Shown here: piece after piece, positions 1-12,045 of the stretch
How positions within the stretch are numbered: position 1 is the stretch's first letter
How the letters are laid out: each line of letters opens with the position of its first letter
From: Linum tenue
Lineage: Eukaryota > Streptophyta > Magnoliopsida > Malpighiales > Linaceae
Assembly (NCBI GenBank): GCA_946122785.1
Contig: CAMGYJ010000005.1
Location: 40,910,002 to 40,974,001, forward strand
Length of the DNA: 64,000 bases
Reading direction: 5' to 3'
The notes under the pieces: generated by a model
What the model saw: only the letters and a program-made list of their open reading frames with translations
What the model was told of the DNA's origin: nothing
The model's database searches: none
Position numbers and translations under genes: made by a program

Positions 1-880
1 TATGCCTCAATTTTTCAACCATGATACACAAATTTATTATTTTATACAATATACGTTAGCTAATTATTCTCAAAATTAGGAATAACGTCAAACAATGCTT
101 ATTGACCCCTCAGTATATAATTGAATTTATCACTGAAAATGTTTGATCTCTAGAGAATATTTGTTTGTCCGAATTCAACACAAAATGACACATCATCAAC
201 GTTCCATCCTTGACATGGTATTTTAGTTAGTAATTCCTTACTTCTAACACATTCTCTTAAAAGTTAGATAATCTTGGTAAATTTGTTACACTTAATATTT
301 TCTTATTAATATAAGTAAGTGATAGGATGTGTCTATAACACATTGCGAGCATATGGTTCAAATCAAGGTCTCAAACTAGTTTAAACTGTTGAGCTAGTCA
401 ATTAAATGGTTTGAAATTCATGGTCGGATGGGGTCCAACCAATTCAAGCCATCTTATCAATATTACAAAAGCTTATGTGTATATATGGTAATAATTCAAG
501 ATTTTCATAACGTGAATGTCAATTACAGGTACCATATAATAATTTAACAATTAATATATTGTTTGACTCTAAAAGATGTGTATATTGCTTCATTTTCTAT
601 AATAGATTTGGGAGAGGACCAAAACGCAACATTCTATCTAATAGTTGAGAATTGGTCAATGCATTCTTTCTTGCCTGTTGCTATGATCACTACTCTTTTT
701 CTATTTTCCACCCTCCATCCCTTCCTCCATCCAATGGTTTAGATAAGTTTGCAACAACAACAAAAAAGCGGCGGACTGGTAATTCCGACATGCTAACTTT
801 TTTTTGTTTGGCCTGACACGGATTCAGATGAGAGAGAAAAGACAGATGGGCAGCCAAAGTCTACTTTTCCTAATTCTCAA
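1..880. other. AT-rich intergenic DNA, no gene seen
   Basis: I see no reading frame or RNA gene here. The sequence is AT-rich flank. The stretch around 355-460 has the degenerate low-complexity look of old transposon ends, but no terminal repeat or target duplication could be paired. Confidence 0.5.
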
Positions 881-902
881 TTTTCTCAATTGGATCCTAC
901 AA

Positions 903-1735
903 CGTTCATTTTAACTTATAATTTAAAAAAATTTGTACAGAAAAAATGCATTAAGTATGAACTACACAATTACATCCATTTTGATATATTTTGAGCAAAG
1001 AAAAAAAATTAACTCTTCAAAACACGTGTCTGTTGTAGTATTATTACTATCATATCTATCATATCATTATGATATAACATTGATATGATGATCCATCTCC
1101 TTCATTTCAACTCAGAATTAAAAAAATTATAGAAATAATGCATTCATTAAGATCTATAAATTGATATCCATTTTGTCATATTTTGTCAAACATAAGACCT
1201 CGTACTAACATCGTATCATTGTCATATCATGATATTATCATTATGGTGATAATATCATCATACCATACTGATAATATGATGATATGACCATGAATGATGT
1301 CATCAAATTATTTTGTTAAACATAATACGTCATAAATCAACATCATATCAGTGTCATACCACCATCATTAATTAAGTTATACACAATGATATTTTTTTTG
1401 TTATATTTTGTTGAATATAAGACCTCATACCAAAATCATATCAGTGTCATATCACAATATTATCCCATATCATAGTGATAATATCGTGATATGACATTGA
1501 TAAGATGTCATCAAATTATTTTATCAAACATAAAAACTCATACCAACATCATATCGATACTATATAACTGTTATATTAACTTCATATCAATGTGATATCA
1601 TACCACTCTCAATGGTAATATCATGATATGATATTACCATTAAGCGTGAAAAATTTTGCTCCAAAAATATCAAAATGGATATAATTTTGTAGAGCACAAA
1701 AAATGTGAATTTTTTTAAATTCAATATAAAATGAA
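903..1735. repeat. Degenerate long inverted-repeat element rich in ATATCATGATAT-like words
   Basis: The ends form an imperfect inverted repeat: 903-1008 is matched in reverse complement by about 1651-1735, sharing the word ATCCATTTTGATAT and a following GAGCAAA. A third, direct copy of the same end lies near 1105-1195. The interior repeats a block of about 220 bp twice (about 1195-1330 and 1410-1545), made of short palindromic words such as ATATCATGATAT. There is no coding frame. It is probably an old non-autonomous DNA transposon with long ends, or a derivative; no target duplication was identified. Confidence 0.5.
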
Positions 1736-2110
1736 TGCACTATGGTTTGTTAAATTTTCGTCGGAGACTTGAAAATGAACTTAACAGCCGCCTGGGAATA
1801 GCCCTCTATGATACGGAATATTAGATCTTATCTTCCCAAATCACAACCATTGGATTAGGTTTTGTAGAACTACAAAACTATTGGTTTGTATCCTAAACCA
1901 AGTTTTTTTTAATCCAAAATATGTATACATGAATATCATCTTATAGAGTATATTTAATTTGATTTTTATTCAAAGATTTAATTTTTAAATTAGAATAAAT
2001 TTATTTTGATTAACTAAAAAGTAAAAAAGGGAGTGGATCCGGTTTAAAGTTTTTCTTTTTATTTATACACATGAATTATGTGCTTGAGAGCACCTCTTCC
2101 ACTAATATGG

Positions 2111-2727
2111 AAGGTTGTTTGGATCGACCTGCGGTTGATTCATTTTGACCATGATCTGGTGAGAAAAATGGGTGTCATACACATGTGGGTAGCCACTTAG
2201 CAAGATTCTTGAGTTGGAAATCATACATCATCATTTTTTCCTTTGATTTGTGAAATGCGTCTCTTTTCATTTTTTCACCTTCACCTAAACTTATCTTTAT
2301 AAATTATAAGTTGAACATTCGAATATTAATGTTATATGAATGTGTTTGATTTTTCACTAATATTATATCCATTTCTTTGATTTGTGAAATGCGTCTCTTT
2401 TCATTTTTTCACCTTCACCTAAACCTATCTTTATAAATTATAAGTTGAACATTCAAATATTAATGTTATATGAATGTGTTTGATTTTTCACTAATATTAT
2501 ATCCAAATATGAATTGTTATTTTGGTGTAATCTTATAAGTTATTGATCGTATGTTAGATAAGATTGATATATCTTATAAGTTATTGATCGTATGTTAGAT
2601 AAGATTGATATATTTTATAAATGTATAAACAATATAATAAAATTTTCATATTCCTAGATAAACTGAATTAAACCGATCAAATCAATAACACTCAATTATA
2701 CCAACGGCATAGACCAGTTGACAACTT
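2111..2727. mobile_element. Diverged hAT-type MITE with internal duplications
   Basis: This is a decayed copy of the element at 7897-8364: both begin with AAGGTTGT, end with its complement, and share the interior (GAAATGCG, AAGTTGAACATT, ATGTTATAT, GTTAGATAAGATTGATAT). A block of about 130 bp is duplicated (about 2240-2365 and 2371-2505), followed by a shorter duplication of about 41 bp (2531-2616). The ends are too eroded for a clear target duplication. No coding capacity. Confidence 0.6.
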
Positions 2728-3095
2728 GATAATATGTTTCGGAAGCTTGCTGGAAATAAGTAGCTGGAAATATGTAGAGGGTATAAGTTTTGTCAAATGG
2801 CTTCGTTCAGTAATAAGTTTGTCATTATTTAATTAATTTAATTAAGCTTAACAAAAGACAGAATACTCCTTCCGTGCTATGCGCACAAGACAGGAAAAGT
2901 AGAATGATATGGGTTCAGCCGAGGAACCTCTATATATGTTTGTGAGGATTTGAATCAATGGGTAATTTTTTTTAATTTCATACTTTTTTAATCGACCTGT
3001 ATCCCATTTATTTTAATTTTGATTTTATCATTTTTTAAGGCATTGTCATTTTTTTAATTTCAATGGATGCAGTTATGTTTTGCGGGAATTGGTAA

Positions 3096-3799
3096 TAGGG
3101 ATGGGCATGTGGGCGGATCATTCGTGGGTTTGGGCCGACCCACCCGCATTTGACCCGAATTTTGTTAAGTGGGTGGGTCTGTGGGTGGGTGACGGGTTGC
3201 GCAGGGAGTCATCCGCCGGGTGGTGGGTGGGTTCTGGGTGAGTGTGCGGGTGACCCGCTCAACCCAACCACAAAAAGATCAAAGTCGTTGGCGCTAGAGA
3301 GTGGAGAGTGGAGACGTTAGATATAAACTCGAACTGCTCCTGGAGTTTGAACCTCAAAGCCAACCTTCCAAATAGAGATCCTCTATTCTTCCTTTTACTT
3401 TTTCCTCTAATTCTTATGCCTAGATCACCGCTCTTTCCTTTGTGGAATTATTTTCCTTAGTTCCTTGCACCTAATAATCGTCTCAATCTGTAGAAAACTC
3501 TTTCATAATAGAATTTCTAACCAATTTAAGAACTAATTCGACATTTTTCGCCCTATTTCAACTTCTTGTTTCCCTCGATGATTCTCTTCACCTATTATCA
3601 TGTCAAGTTGACTCCTTTATATTATATACATTGTGATGTGGGTGAACCCACAAACCCACCCGCATCATCCACCATCCGCCCGACCCAACCCGAGACTAAA
3701 TATGGGTGGATGGTGGGTTAAAAATTATCAATCCGTTTAAGCGAGGGTGGGTGCATTTTATGGTCAAAATCCACCCGATCCACCCAATGTCCACCCTTA
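3096..3799. mobile_element. Non-autonomous hAT-type element, TAGGG ends
   Basis: The left end reads TAGGGATGGGCATGTGGG and the right end is its imperfect complement, finishing CCACCCTTA. The flanking 8-mers ATTGGTAA and CTTGGTAT agree at six of eight positions, compatible with an eroded 8-bp hAT target duplication. Subterminal DNA is full of GGGTGGGT/ACCCACCC words on opposite strands at the two ends. The short open frame crossing the right end (3718-3906) is a by-product of this repeat. Confidence 0.65.
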
Positions 3800-3807
3800 C
3801 TTGGTAT

Positions 3808-5930
3808 AAATTTCCATAGTTTGCAGTAATTGAGTAAAAATATTGTGTTTGGATGGGCTAAGTAAGCAATCGTAATTTTGGCCTTGTACTTTGCCAACAT
3901 TACCACTGAAGTGTGAAAGGGAAAACCGGCACCCCTGCTTTTGACATTCCCACATTTGAGGTTATTAGGTCCGACCCGTTGGTCGAAATATTTCTTGAAT
4001 ACTATGTATTTATGAATTATGATGTGTTTTTAAATTTTAAATTATTTGAAATGCTGAATTTTGTATGACATTAAGGTGACATGAAAATTATTTTTTTCAT
4101 TTTTGAAATTCTTATTTTTCATCAATGATGAATATTGTAATCTTAATGGTTATAACTAAAGTTGTCAAACACTTTTTAAGTCATTGAAAGTCATTGTGAC
4201 GGTCAAGCAAGCGATTTAAAGTTTAATGGTTTGATCGAGATCCAACCTGTTTGAGCCATTTTATATATTTTCTAAATATATTTACATATAAGATAGAAAT
4301 TTAGTGACTGAAATGGAATGTAGTGACTTATATCTATTTAAAACTCAAATTACATAAACAAAAACATACCGATCTCAAGATCCACCCACCATCCCCTGGC
4401 CTCTCCCCCTCCTCCTTCTCCCTCTCTTCTTCTCCCTCTCTAACGATCAGAACCACTTTCGTCGGACCTTGTCCAACCACCTGCTCGTTATTGGTGTAAC
4501 AACTTTGGTTATAACACTCATGAAATAATCATTCACAAATTGTCTATTTAATGATGCAGTCAATTAGTTGCCTATGGTTGAAAAGAAAATTGACATAACA
4601 AAAAAAGAGTTTGTCTGAAAAAGCGTAGCATAAATCGGAAACTCACGAACATAACCTTTAGTCAATATTTATTTCTTTTGCTTGAGAAACAATACATATA
4701 TAACAATATTGCAATATCTAAATCTTATAGTATTCTGCACAATACAATAACAAATTTAGTAAGAAAATAACATTTTTCATTCATACTCTATGCAATGAAA
4801 AAATTATTTATCAACCAACATATTTTAAATTTAGTTAAAAGACAATCTTATTCACTAAACCAAAAAAAAAAACCTATCTTGTGGTACGTACCTTGCTAAT
4901 GCACATGACCACATAAATGCGTCCATGAAAACTCCAGCCCGACTTTCATGATTTGTCTTGTACTGCGGTTATTTCATATTAAACTAAGTAACTAAGAATG
5001 ATATATATGGTCAATTTTCATATAAGATAAAAATATTTAAATAATTGAAATGATCTAGAAAAATTGGTATTCATAAATTGTGTTCTTTTAAACTCACTCA
5101 TTTGTCCAATCATGTCATTTTATTAAGAGATAGGATATAATGGTTAACCAAACTAAATTTTTTTAAAAAACTGGTCACTTACAATTTGCTCAACAATATC
5201 GTTGCTTTAATAGTTCTAACAATTAATATCAAGTTAAGAATTCTACATCACATCTACAAATTCAATACTGCAATTCAATATGCAATATTCGACTCAATGA
5301 TATTTGAGTTGCATTTTTAAAATTATCCTCCAATTATAAGATAGACATAAATTTAATTTATTATTAAAATCAAATTAAAATATCAAAATATGAAAATTCA
5401 AATATCATATAACAAATAAAGTACTTACGGGAGAGTTATGAGCTAGCTAACAGTAGAGAAAAAGTCTTATAATTTTGAGATTTTAGGTTTTTAGATTTTG
5501 TATTTAAAAAGATACAAAACAATTCTTTATATTAATTGGTAATGGTTGTTGTCTTTGTTTGAAAAGACCATGGTTCAAATCCCAAGATTAATGTATTTTT
5601 CTTATGAATAAAAAATAAATAATGATTGCAAAGACACAATTACCCTTCCTATTCACGTTCTCGTTGCAGGAAATTGGAAATGCTGAAAAACTGCTCACAA
5701 CTCTGCTATAATATATTTGTAGATTTTCCTCCCAATTTTGACCCTGGTATTTTATTGTAAACCAGAAATTGCCCTGGTTCTGTCTTCGTCATATGTGGTA
5801 GGTGAGAACTCGATCTACTTTACAGATTCCTTTCTTTTCACCCGTTGTTTTTGCTTCTCACCCCGACTGAAATTGAGAAATCAAGGCGCAGCTAAACATA
5901 GGGAAGGGTGATCTTGGCGGTCGAGTGTTA
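3808..5930. other. Intergenic DNA, no gene seen
   Basis: About 2.1 kb of AT-rich sequence without a convincing reading frame. It holds a pyrimidine-rich patch (about 4390-4440), and around 4170-4260 a stretch resembling old transposon ends. Nothing else can be supported. Confidence 0.5.
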
Positions 5931-6056
5931 TGGATTCACGACGCTAGCGACGAACCGAAGAAGAAGGAGAACATCACGTATCTTCCAGGTAACTGGTCTT
6001 CACATTGGGAGCATGGGGTTTTCCTGTTCGTGGGTCTGAAGTTATATTGAGAAATC

Positions 6057-6900
6057 TTGTGCAAATTATTTCTACTGCATCCTAGTGTGACAAACTCTTC
6101 AACCGGTTTAACAACAAAAAGCATAAGAAGTTCAGAATGTCAAAGACTGTCAATTTTGAACTCAAAGCGTAGGCAACAAGTCATTGCAACAACTGGCTCT
6201 TTCACCAACCTTCTAAAAATTTATGTCAGCCTAGGAATGGAACTATCTCAGCTGCTTCAAGAAAGGATCTTAAATCGTAGACTTGTTAGGCAGCCAATGG
6301 ATAGCTACACCATGAGGCATTACGATAGGCAAAAACACCTTGATCGACGGATAAGAAGGAATGATACTATATGATTTTCTCGATTTAGAATGGATGTGGC
6401 TTTATTCCATAGGTTTTTTGAGCTTCTTGTTGCTGAGGGTCAGTTGAGAAGGACTAGCGAAGTAGATGTAGTTGAAATGGTATATACCTTTCTGTGTACC
6501 ATTTCACACAATGAGAAAAACGAAACACTGGCCATCAATTTGCTTCGATCGGGAGAGACAATATCAAGATCAATCAACCGGGTTTTGAGGGCTGTTATTA
6601 GACTCAATAACCTCTTCATGAAGAAGCTCGTTCCCATCGATGAAAACTACAACGATATGGAAACATTTTAAGGTTACAAATTGTAAAGTTTTAAATTTGT
6701 TTTTAACTTTTTCTAGCTGAATGCTTCATATTATAGACATTAACAACTAATTCATATGTTTTAATTTTATGTTTTGGTAGAATTGTCTCGGTACTTTAGA
6801 TGGAACGCATGCGGAGTATGCTCTAGGAGAGAGCATCAAGCTAGGTTCCGGGATAGAAACATAAATCTTTCAACAGAGACACCAATATTTTGTAAAGCTT
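6057..6900 (+). pseudogene. PIF/Harbinger transposase-like relic
   Basis: Two open stretches, 6057-6374 and 6390-6671, lie in one frame separated by a single stop. They read like the N-terminal half of plant Harbinger transposase-derived proteins (ALP1/HARBI1 type): an RQPM segment, then FELL, LRRTSEVDVVEMVYTFL, RSGETISRSINRVLRAVI. After a gap that may have been an intron, 6781-6875 encodes NCLGTLDGTHAEY, the conserved start of the DDE nuclease domain with its first Asp. A frameshift follows, then a RFRDRN-INLST segment matching the usual continuation. The rest of the nuclease is missing, so the product cannot be active. The family assignment rests on motif recognition. Confidence 0.75.
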
Positions 6901-7204
6901 GTTTTAGACTAACCATTGTAAGTAGCAAACTCCTATGACGGTTGTAAAGCTTGTTTGTGACTAATCTATGTATGTAATCATATTATATTGACTTATATTC
7001 CTATTATAAGTAGCAGACTCCTACTGATAACATATACATAGGGACAACCAAATCAAATAAGCTCCATTTACCAGTAGTTAATCGTTACAAACACAATTGC
7101 AATCTTGCAGCACATATCCAACAAGGTAGCTACAATTACACAGACATAGTAGCATTATGCATAAACAGAGACAACGTATGTTCTTCTCCGAAGTACATAA
7201 TCTA

Positions 7205-7802
7205 TAAGCTACTTCATCACTCATCCAAGCCAAGGAAATTTTCAACTCGAGACAATCTTCTTTTCACTGCCACCATAAATTTGGACTCCAATTGGGGTTT
7301 GGTTGAGCTGCTTAAACAAGGTGGTGTGCAAGTTTTACAACAACCCGTTCTCATCCTCTAATTCAGCACATTTAATCTTCAAATTGGAAATCAACATCAT
7401 TGGCATCACACCATCCGAACAAGTCACAATATCCATGTAAGCCAAAAGATAACCGAATTTTATGTCATTTTTTCATAAACAACAACAATCACTACTAGCT
7501 GCTTTGTTCTGCATCAGTATGTACCCCCTTATATATTTGAATCGATCTACTAATTCGAACATATGCCAACCAACTCTTATAAAAAACACAACTCATTAGT
7601 TTTTCTCTGTACATAATTAAACTCTTAGCCGACTCACCTCTGCTAGGTAAAGCGAGCAGGAATATAATTTCCTTTTGGGATTGGTTGAGGTATTAGAAGT
7701 CCGAACAACCATTATTTTCCCACAACCACATATCTTTCCTTTTGTACTGTTTGTGGCCGCCATCGACCTGGTGTCCTTGATGGGAGAATTGGAAGAACTC
7801 AA
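7205..7802 (-). pseudogene. GRF-type zinc-finger gene relic
   Basis: The minus-strand frame 7802-7617 begins with Met and a Ser-rich leader, then has CGCGKIMVVRTSNTSTNPKR and a following YSC. This is the Cys-x-Cys-Gly ... Asn-Pro-x-Arg ... Tyr-x-Cys pattern of GRF zinc fingers. A consensus-like donor (GAG/GTGAGT) follows. Further along the minus strand (about 7455-7345) come CDLFGWCDANDV, matching the second half of the finger (C-x-F-x-W), and in another frame KCAELEDENGLL, the short leucine-rich tail typical of these small plant proteins. The two pieces are frameshifted, so this is a decayed gene. Such genes are often transposon-associated in plants. Confidence 0.6.
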
Positions 7803-7896
7803 CTTTGGGTTGTTGCTGTCTTTGTACGATGAAGTTGCCGACCGAGAAGAGTTGATGGAACACCGATGGGTAAGATTGGATGGGGAGTGTCCCGAA

Positions 7897-8364
7897 CAAG
7901 GTTGTCAACCCGCGGGTTGACCCACGGGTCGATCCAATTTGACCCTGACTCGGTGAGAAAAATGGGCCGTACGGACCCGCCGGGCCGACCGCTATTAGGT
8001 TCTGGGTTGGAGGTCAAATTGTGTCATTTTTTTCTTTAGTTTGCGAAATGCGCCTATTTTCCAATTTTTCTATTCGCCTAACTCAATCTTTGGAATACTA
8101 AGTTGAACATTTGAATATTTATGTTATATAAGTGTGTGTGAATTTTCACTATATGTTGGATCTAAGTACGATATGTTATTTTGGTGTAATATTATATGTT
8201 ATAACTCATATGTTAGATAAGATTTGATATAATTTATGAGGATAAGTACAATATAATGACTTTTTCAATATTTCCGGGCCAAACCGGGCTAAAACGGTTG
8301 ACCCATTAACCCTTGACCCACTAACTCGACCGGGTCCGGGTCAACCCGCGGGTTGACAACCTTG
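7897..8364. mobile_element. hAT-type MITE with intact 8-bp target duplication
   Basis: Terminal inverted repeats are perfect for 27 bp, starting CAAGGTTGTCAACCCGCGGG. They are flanked by identical 8-bp copies of GTCCCGAA (7889-7896 and 8365-8372). An 8-bp duplication with CA-starting ends is diagnostic of the hAT superfamily. The 468-bp interior is AT-rich and non-coding. It is the well-preserved sibling of the copy at 2111-2727. The insertion lies just upstream of the GRF relic. Confidence 0.9.
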
Positions 8365-8472
8365 GTCCCGAAGAATCAGATACAGATGGTAGTGCAATTT
8401 TTTCGTTTAGGATGAGCAAGGAAAGATGGACATGGAAAGGAGCCCTTCTTATTATTCATTAATTTAGGGCAT

Positions 8473-10059
8473 GGGTAAATTGCAAGGTTGGTCACTAGAA
8501 TTAAAAAAACATTCATGTTTGGTCACTACAAATATTTAATTTCATTAGTGGTCACTAAAATTAGTAGATAAGTTCATGTTTGGTCACTCTCCGTTACATT
8601 CCGTCAGCCTCCGTTAACACCGTTAGTTTTTTTGCTGACCTGGCTAACAGAAGGACTGATTCACCCAATTTAAACTATAAAAAATATAAAACCCGACCCG
8701 TACAGTCAGCTAAACCCGCCACATCATCCCACTAACTAACCCACTCAACTCATCCCCTGACCCGATCCAACCCCTTCTATTTTATTTACCCCTTCCTCTC
8801 CCCGGCGAAGTTCTGGATGAACACTTCTCTCCCCCCTTTTCTCATTTTGAATCGGCTGTCCCTAGGCCATCATCATCACCCTTCTCCCCTCTGTCCACCA
8901 CAGCGACCACCAAAATTCGGAGAATGGAATCCGTATCTTGTAGTCGCGGCGCCGTGGTGGTGGTTATTGCTCCATGCGCATGTGTGGGAATCAGAAAGTC
9001 TTCGAGGATGGTCTGGTCAAGCTAAAGCCGAATCCTCCTCTCCAAATAAGATCTATATGAATTAGCTGTCGAGGCAGCTATTGCCGTCTTCAGTAAACCA
9101 GAGAGGAACGCCATGGGGTCAGGACTCTTCCTATATTGAGTCTGCAGCAGACCAGCAATCGTTTCCACAATCACCCTCTGCCGCTTCTGAAGCTCGAAAT
9201 CGACAAGCAAGCTTCCTTTGACCAACTGTGGATCCCTAATCAGAATCCCTGTAGCGAATTGTGAGAGTAATTGATCAAGATCTTGCTTATCACGTCCTAT
9301 TTCAATCCTTTAGATTTCACAACGATCAAAACCCGGTGGAAGAAATCCAGGCTTAAACATCGAATAATTTCCCCCACCTGTTGGACAGCGTGTACGTCTG
9401 GGTTGGAGCTAGGGATTGCGAGCTTGGACGGGTAGTTGTGGTCGAGCTTCAGTAGCCCGGAGGCAAGCTGTTCTTTTAAATCGTTATTGACAGTGGAGTT
9501 GATGAGACGGGGGACAAGAATATTGATCTCTTCTAGAGATGCAGGGAAGAGGGTGGGGGTGGGATTTCGCAGGTGTGGAGGACGGTGATGGAGTTGAGGA
9601 CGCTTGTGAGGATAGCGTGGCTGAGGTAGGATTCGGTTCGGGATTCCAGATTCGTCGCAGGCGACGGCGAGGGAGAGCTCAGAGAGGGATCTGGGTTTGG
9701 AGGAGGAGCTGGAGGCGGCGACGATTTCTTGTGAGCTTTTAGGGTTTTTTTGGTCGGGTCGAATGAATGAAGAAGATGTATGGTTGGGTCACGGGTTGGG
9801 ATGAGTATCTCACTGGTCGGGTTAAGCTTACTGTACGGGTTGGGTTTTTTTTATAGTTTAAATATGATGAATCAACATTTCTGTTAGCCACGTAAGCAAA
9901 AAACTGACGGTGTTAATGGAGGCTGACGGAAGGTAACGGAGAGTGACCAAACATGCACTTATTTACTAATTTTAGTGACCACTAATGGAATTAAATATTT
10001 GTAGTGACCAAACATAAACGTTTTTTTGTAATTCTAGTGACCAACCTTGTAATTTACCC
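8473..10059. mobile_element. Pack-MULE (Mutator-like element) carrying host gene sequence
   Basis: Long terminal inverted repeats of about 245 bp start GGGTAAATTGCAAGGTTGG and are highly similar by eye. The flanks are identical 10-bp copies of TTTAGGGCAT (8463-8472 and 10060-10069), in the 9-11 bp range expected of Mutator-like elements. Repeated TTGGTCACT words and CTCCGTTA/TAACGGAG words mark the TIRs. The interior is GC-richer than its surroundings, has no transposase, and contains NPH3-domain coding sequence on the minus strand: the Pack-MULE arrangement. A sister element starts at 63412. Confidence 0.9.
9055..9560 (-). pseudogene. Captured NPH3-domain (BTB/POZ-NPH3 family) gene fragment
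   Basis: Reading the minus strand from about 9560, an open segment includes LDFFHRVLIVVKSKGLK, then a stop and a frameshift. Next is LVDFELQKRQRVIVETIAGL with FLSGLLKTAI and an LERRI segment (frame 9225-9022). This order (FF-x-RV, K-x-KG, then a rLIVE-tIv-LL segment, FL-LLrtA and LE-RI) is that of the NPH3 domain, found in plant BTB/POZ adaptors for cullin-3 ligases such as those of phototropism. Only the middle of the domain is present, without BTB domain or C-terminus. It sits entirely between the TIRs of the MULE and is non-functional as protein. Confidence 0.65.
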
Positions 10060-10069
10060 TTTAGGGCAT

Positions 10070-11300
10070 TTTTTAACTTTTCCACTAAAACACAACACAT
10101 CCAATTTCCACACTCTATCTCCTACCCAAACATGGAATTTTTCCCAATTTCCATATGCTAATTACTAGGCTTTCATAAATGTGGAAATTATGATCAATTC
10201 CCCCATTCCTACATTACTACATCCTAATGACCCCATCAAATTTTGGAATTTAATTGGTAGCATTAACGTGATATTATGATATAACATAGGATCACAACTA
10301 ATCAATCCATTACACTAATTCATAAACCTTAAATCATTCAAATCAAAGTAAATCTTGAAAGAATTTTATGGAAATTCATGTGTGTTCTTGTCCAAACATA
10401 TCACAAGTGATGGTTGACGTCATTTTGACATGATTCGCCGTCTGAAAAAACTGAGTGCATTGAAGACAAATCCATACATATATACACACACGATAACAAT
10501 GATAGTGGAAGATCTTTTGATATTAGTTTATCGCTACACTCATCCATCGGTAAAGATTCATAAATTTATTAATAAATATAAATTCATTACTAATATCTGT
10601 ATGGAGTTTTGTATTAACCCGAAATCTGGGATTACTATATCGGCAAAATGATATGAAGAAATTTATTTATCATCTTGCAATAACTATATATGTTTTTTTT
10701 TATGAATTTGGTAATAAACTAATATGTGTCAGTAATCTGATAATGAGCCAAAGGATAAAAGCCCTGAAGAGAAACGAAAGAAATCTGAATGGCGGTGGAG
10801 CTGAAGTCCATGTGTACATAAATGGGATATGCAGACAAAGCAGGATGACCAGTCAGGAGAGAAGATAGGGTGCTAATTTTATATAGGGTTAGCACCTTGC
10901 TCACTAATATCTAAACCGTCCACTTATATTTTAAATGCGATGGCTACAATTAAAAAGGGGTATAATTAGAAACCAAGAGTCAAAAAGTTAAAAGACGAAG
11001 TTAATATTGATTTATGGGAAAGGGGACGTGCGGATTTTGTAGGATTTCCGCTAGAGACAGTTAATATTCCTGAAAACAAAAATCACTACTAACCTACCAC
11101 ATTCCCACAATAACGTAAACACTATTACACTATCTTTAAAGGATCCCAAACAGAGCTAAAATAAATAAATTCAGTATAATACCAATTAAATAATTATAGT
11201 ATGTTAAATAATTACAAATTATCTGAAGTAGTGTATAAATTATGTTTTTAATTGTATTTATTTCATATTTAATAAGATCAACGTACCTAAATTATATTTC
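10070..11300. other. Intergenic DNA, no gene seen
   Basis: Short frames at 10430-10868 have no recognisable motif and biased low-complexity composition. AT-rich flank without identifiable element ends. Confidence 0.5.
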
Positions 11301-11306
11301 AACTGT

Positions 11307-11715
11307 GGTTAAACCCTAATTAAGTCAAACCCTAATTCGGATCAAACCCTAATTAAGTCAAACCCTAATTCCCTCAAACAACAGTGGTCAAAAATAATAT
11401 ATAATTTAGTCAAACCCTAATTATGTCAAACCTTAATTCGGGTCAAACTCTATATAAATCAAACCTTAATTCAGGTCAAACCCTATAGAAGTCAAACCCT
11501 AATTTGGATAACCCCTAATTAAGTCAAACCCTAATTCCCTCAAACAACTGTGGTCAAAATAATATATAATTTAGTCAAACCCTAATTTGGGTCAAATCCT
11601 AATTATGTCAAACCTTAATACGGGTCAAACCCTAATTAAATCAAACCTTAATTCGGGTCATACCCTAATTCGGGTCAAACCCTTATTAAGTCAAACCCTA
11701 ATTCCCTCAATCAAC
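11307..11715. repeat. Telo-box minisatellite (GTCAAACCCTAATT units)
   Basis: A degenerate tandem array of 14-20-bp units, each built on (G)TCAAACCCTAATT. About ten units contain the exact word AAACCCTAA, the plant telo-box or telomere-repeat core. A higher-order repeat of about 165 bp is visible: blocks beginning CCCTCAAACAAC near 11372 and 11537 are followed by the same AATATATAATTTAGTC segment. It is not a true telomere because the spacing is not 7 bp. Confidence 0.85.
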
Positions 11716-11739
11716 TACCATAAGTGGATTGAGTTGTTA

Positions 11740-12040
11740 ACTTATTTGGATTGGGATGTTAATATATTAATAAATGATAATCATTAGATGTATTATATAA
11801 TCAAAATAATATATTGTTAATTACAGAAATTTTCTTCCGAAAACTTACTACTCAATTTTCTCTTTCGAAAACTTGCCTTAAAAAATTCTCTTCAATTTGC
11901 TTAATTATCATACTTATAATTATTTAAATCCTAATTATGGTATTTTACACTTATTTAATTACTAAATAAATAAATTATAATTCAAACACGATTTTTGAAA
12001 AAAAAAACAGGAACCGACGGTTTTCGAAACCGGTCCGCCG
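11740..12040. other. AT-rich spacer, nothing recognised
   Basis: Short AT-rich stretch between the telo-box array and the GC-rich minisatellite; no coding or repeat feature supported. Confidence 0.5.
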
Positions 12041-12045
12041 ATGGA

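Noticed and set aside
10430..10868. Two adjacent small genes
   Set aside because: AT-rich composition, no motif, no supporting splice or promoter context.
11307..11715. Interstitial telomere
   Set aside because: Spacing is 14-20 bp rather than 7 bp; only the core word is shared.
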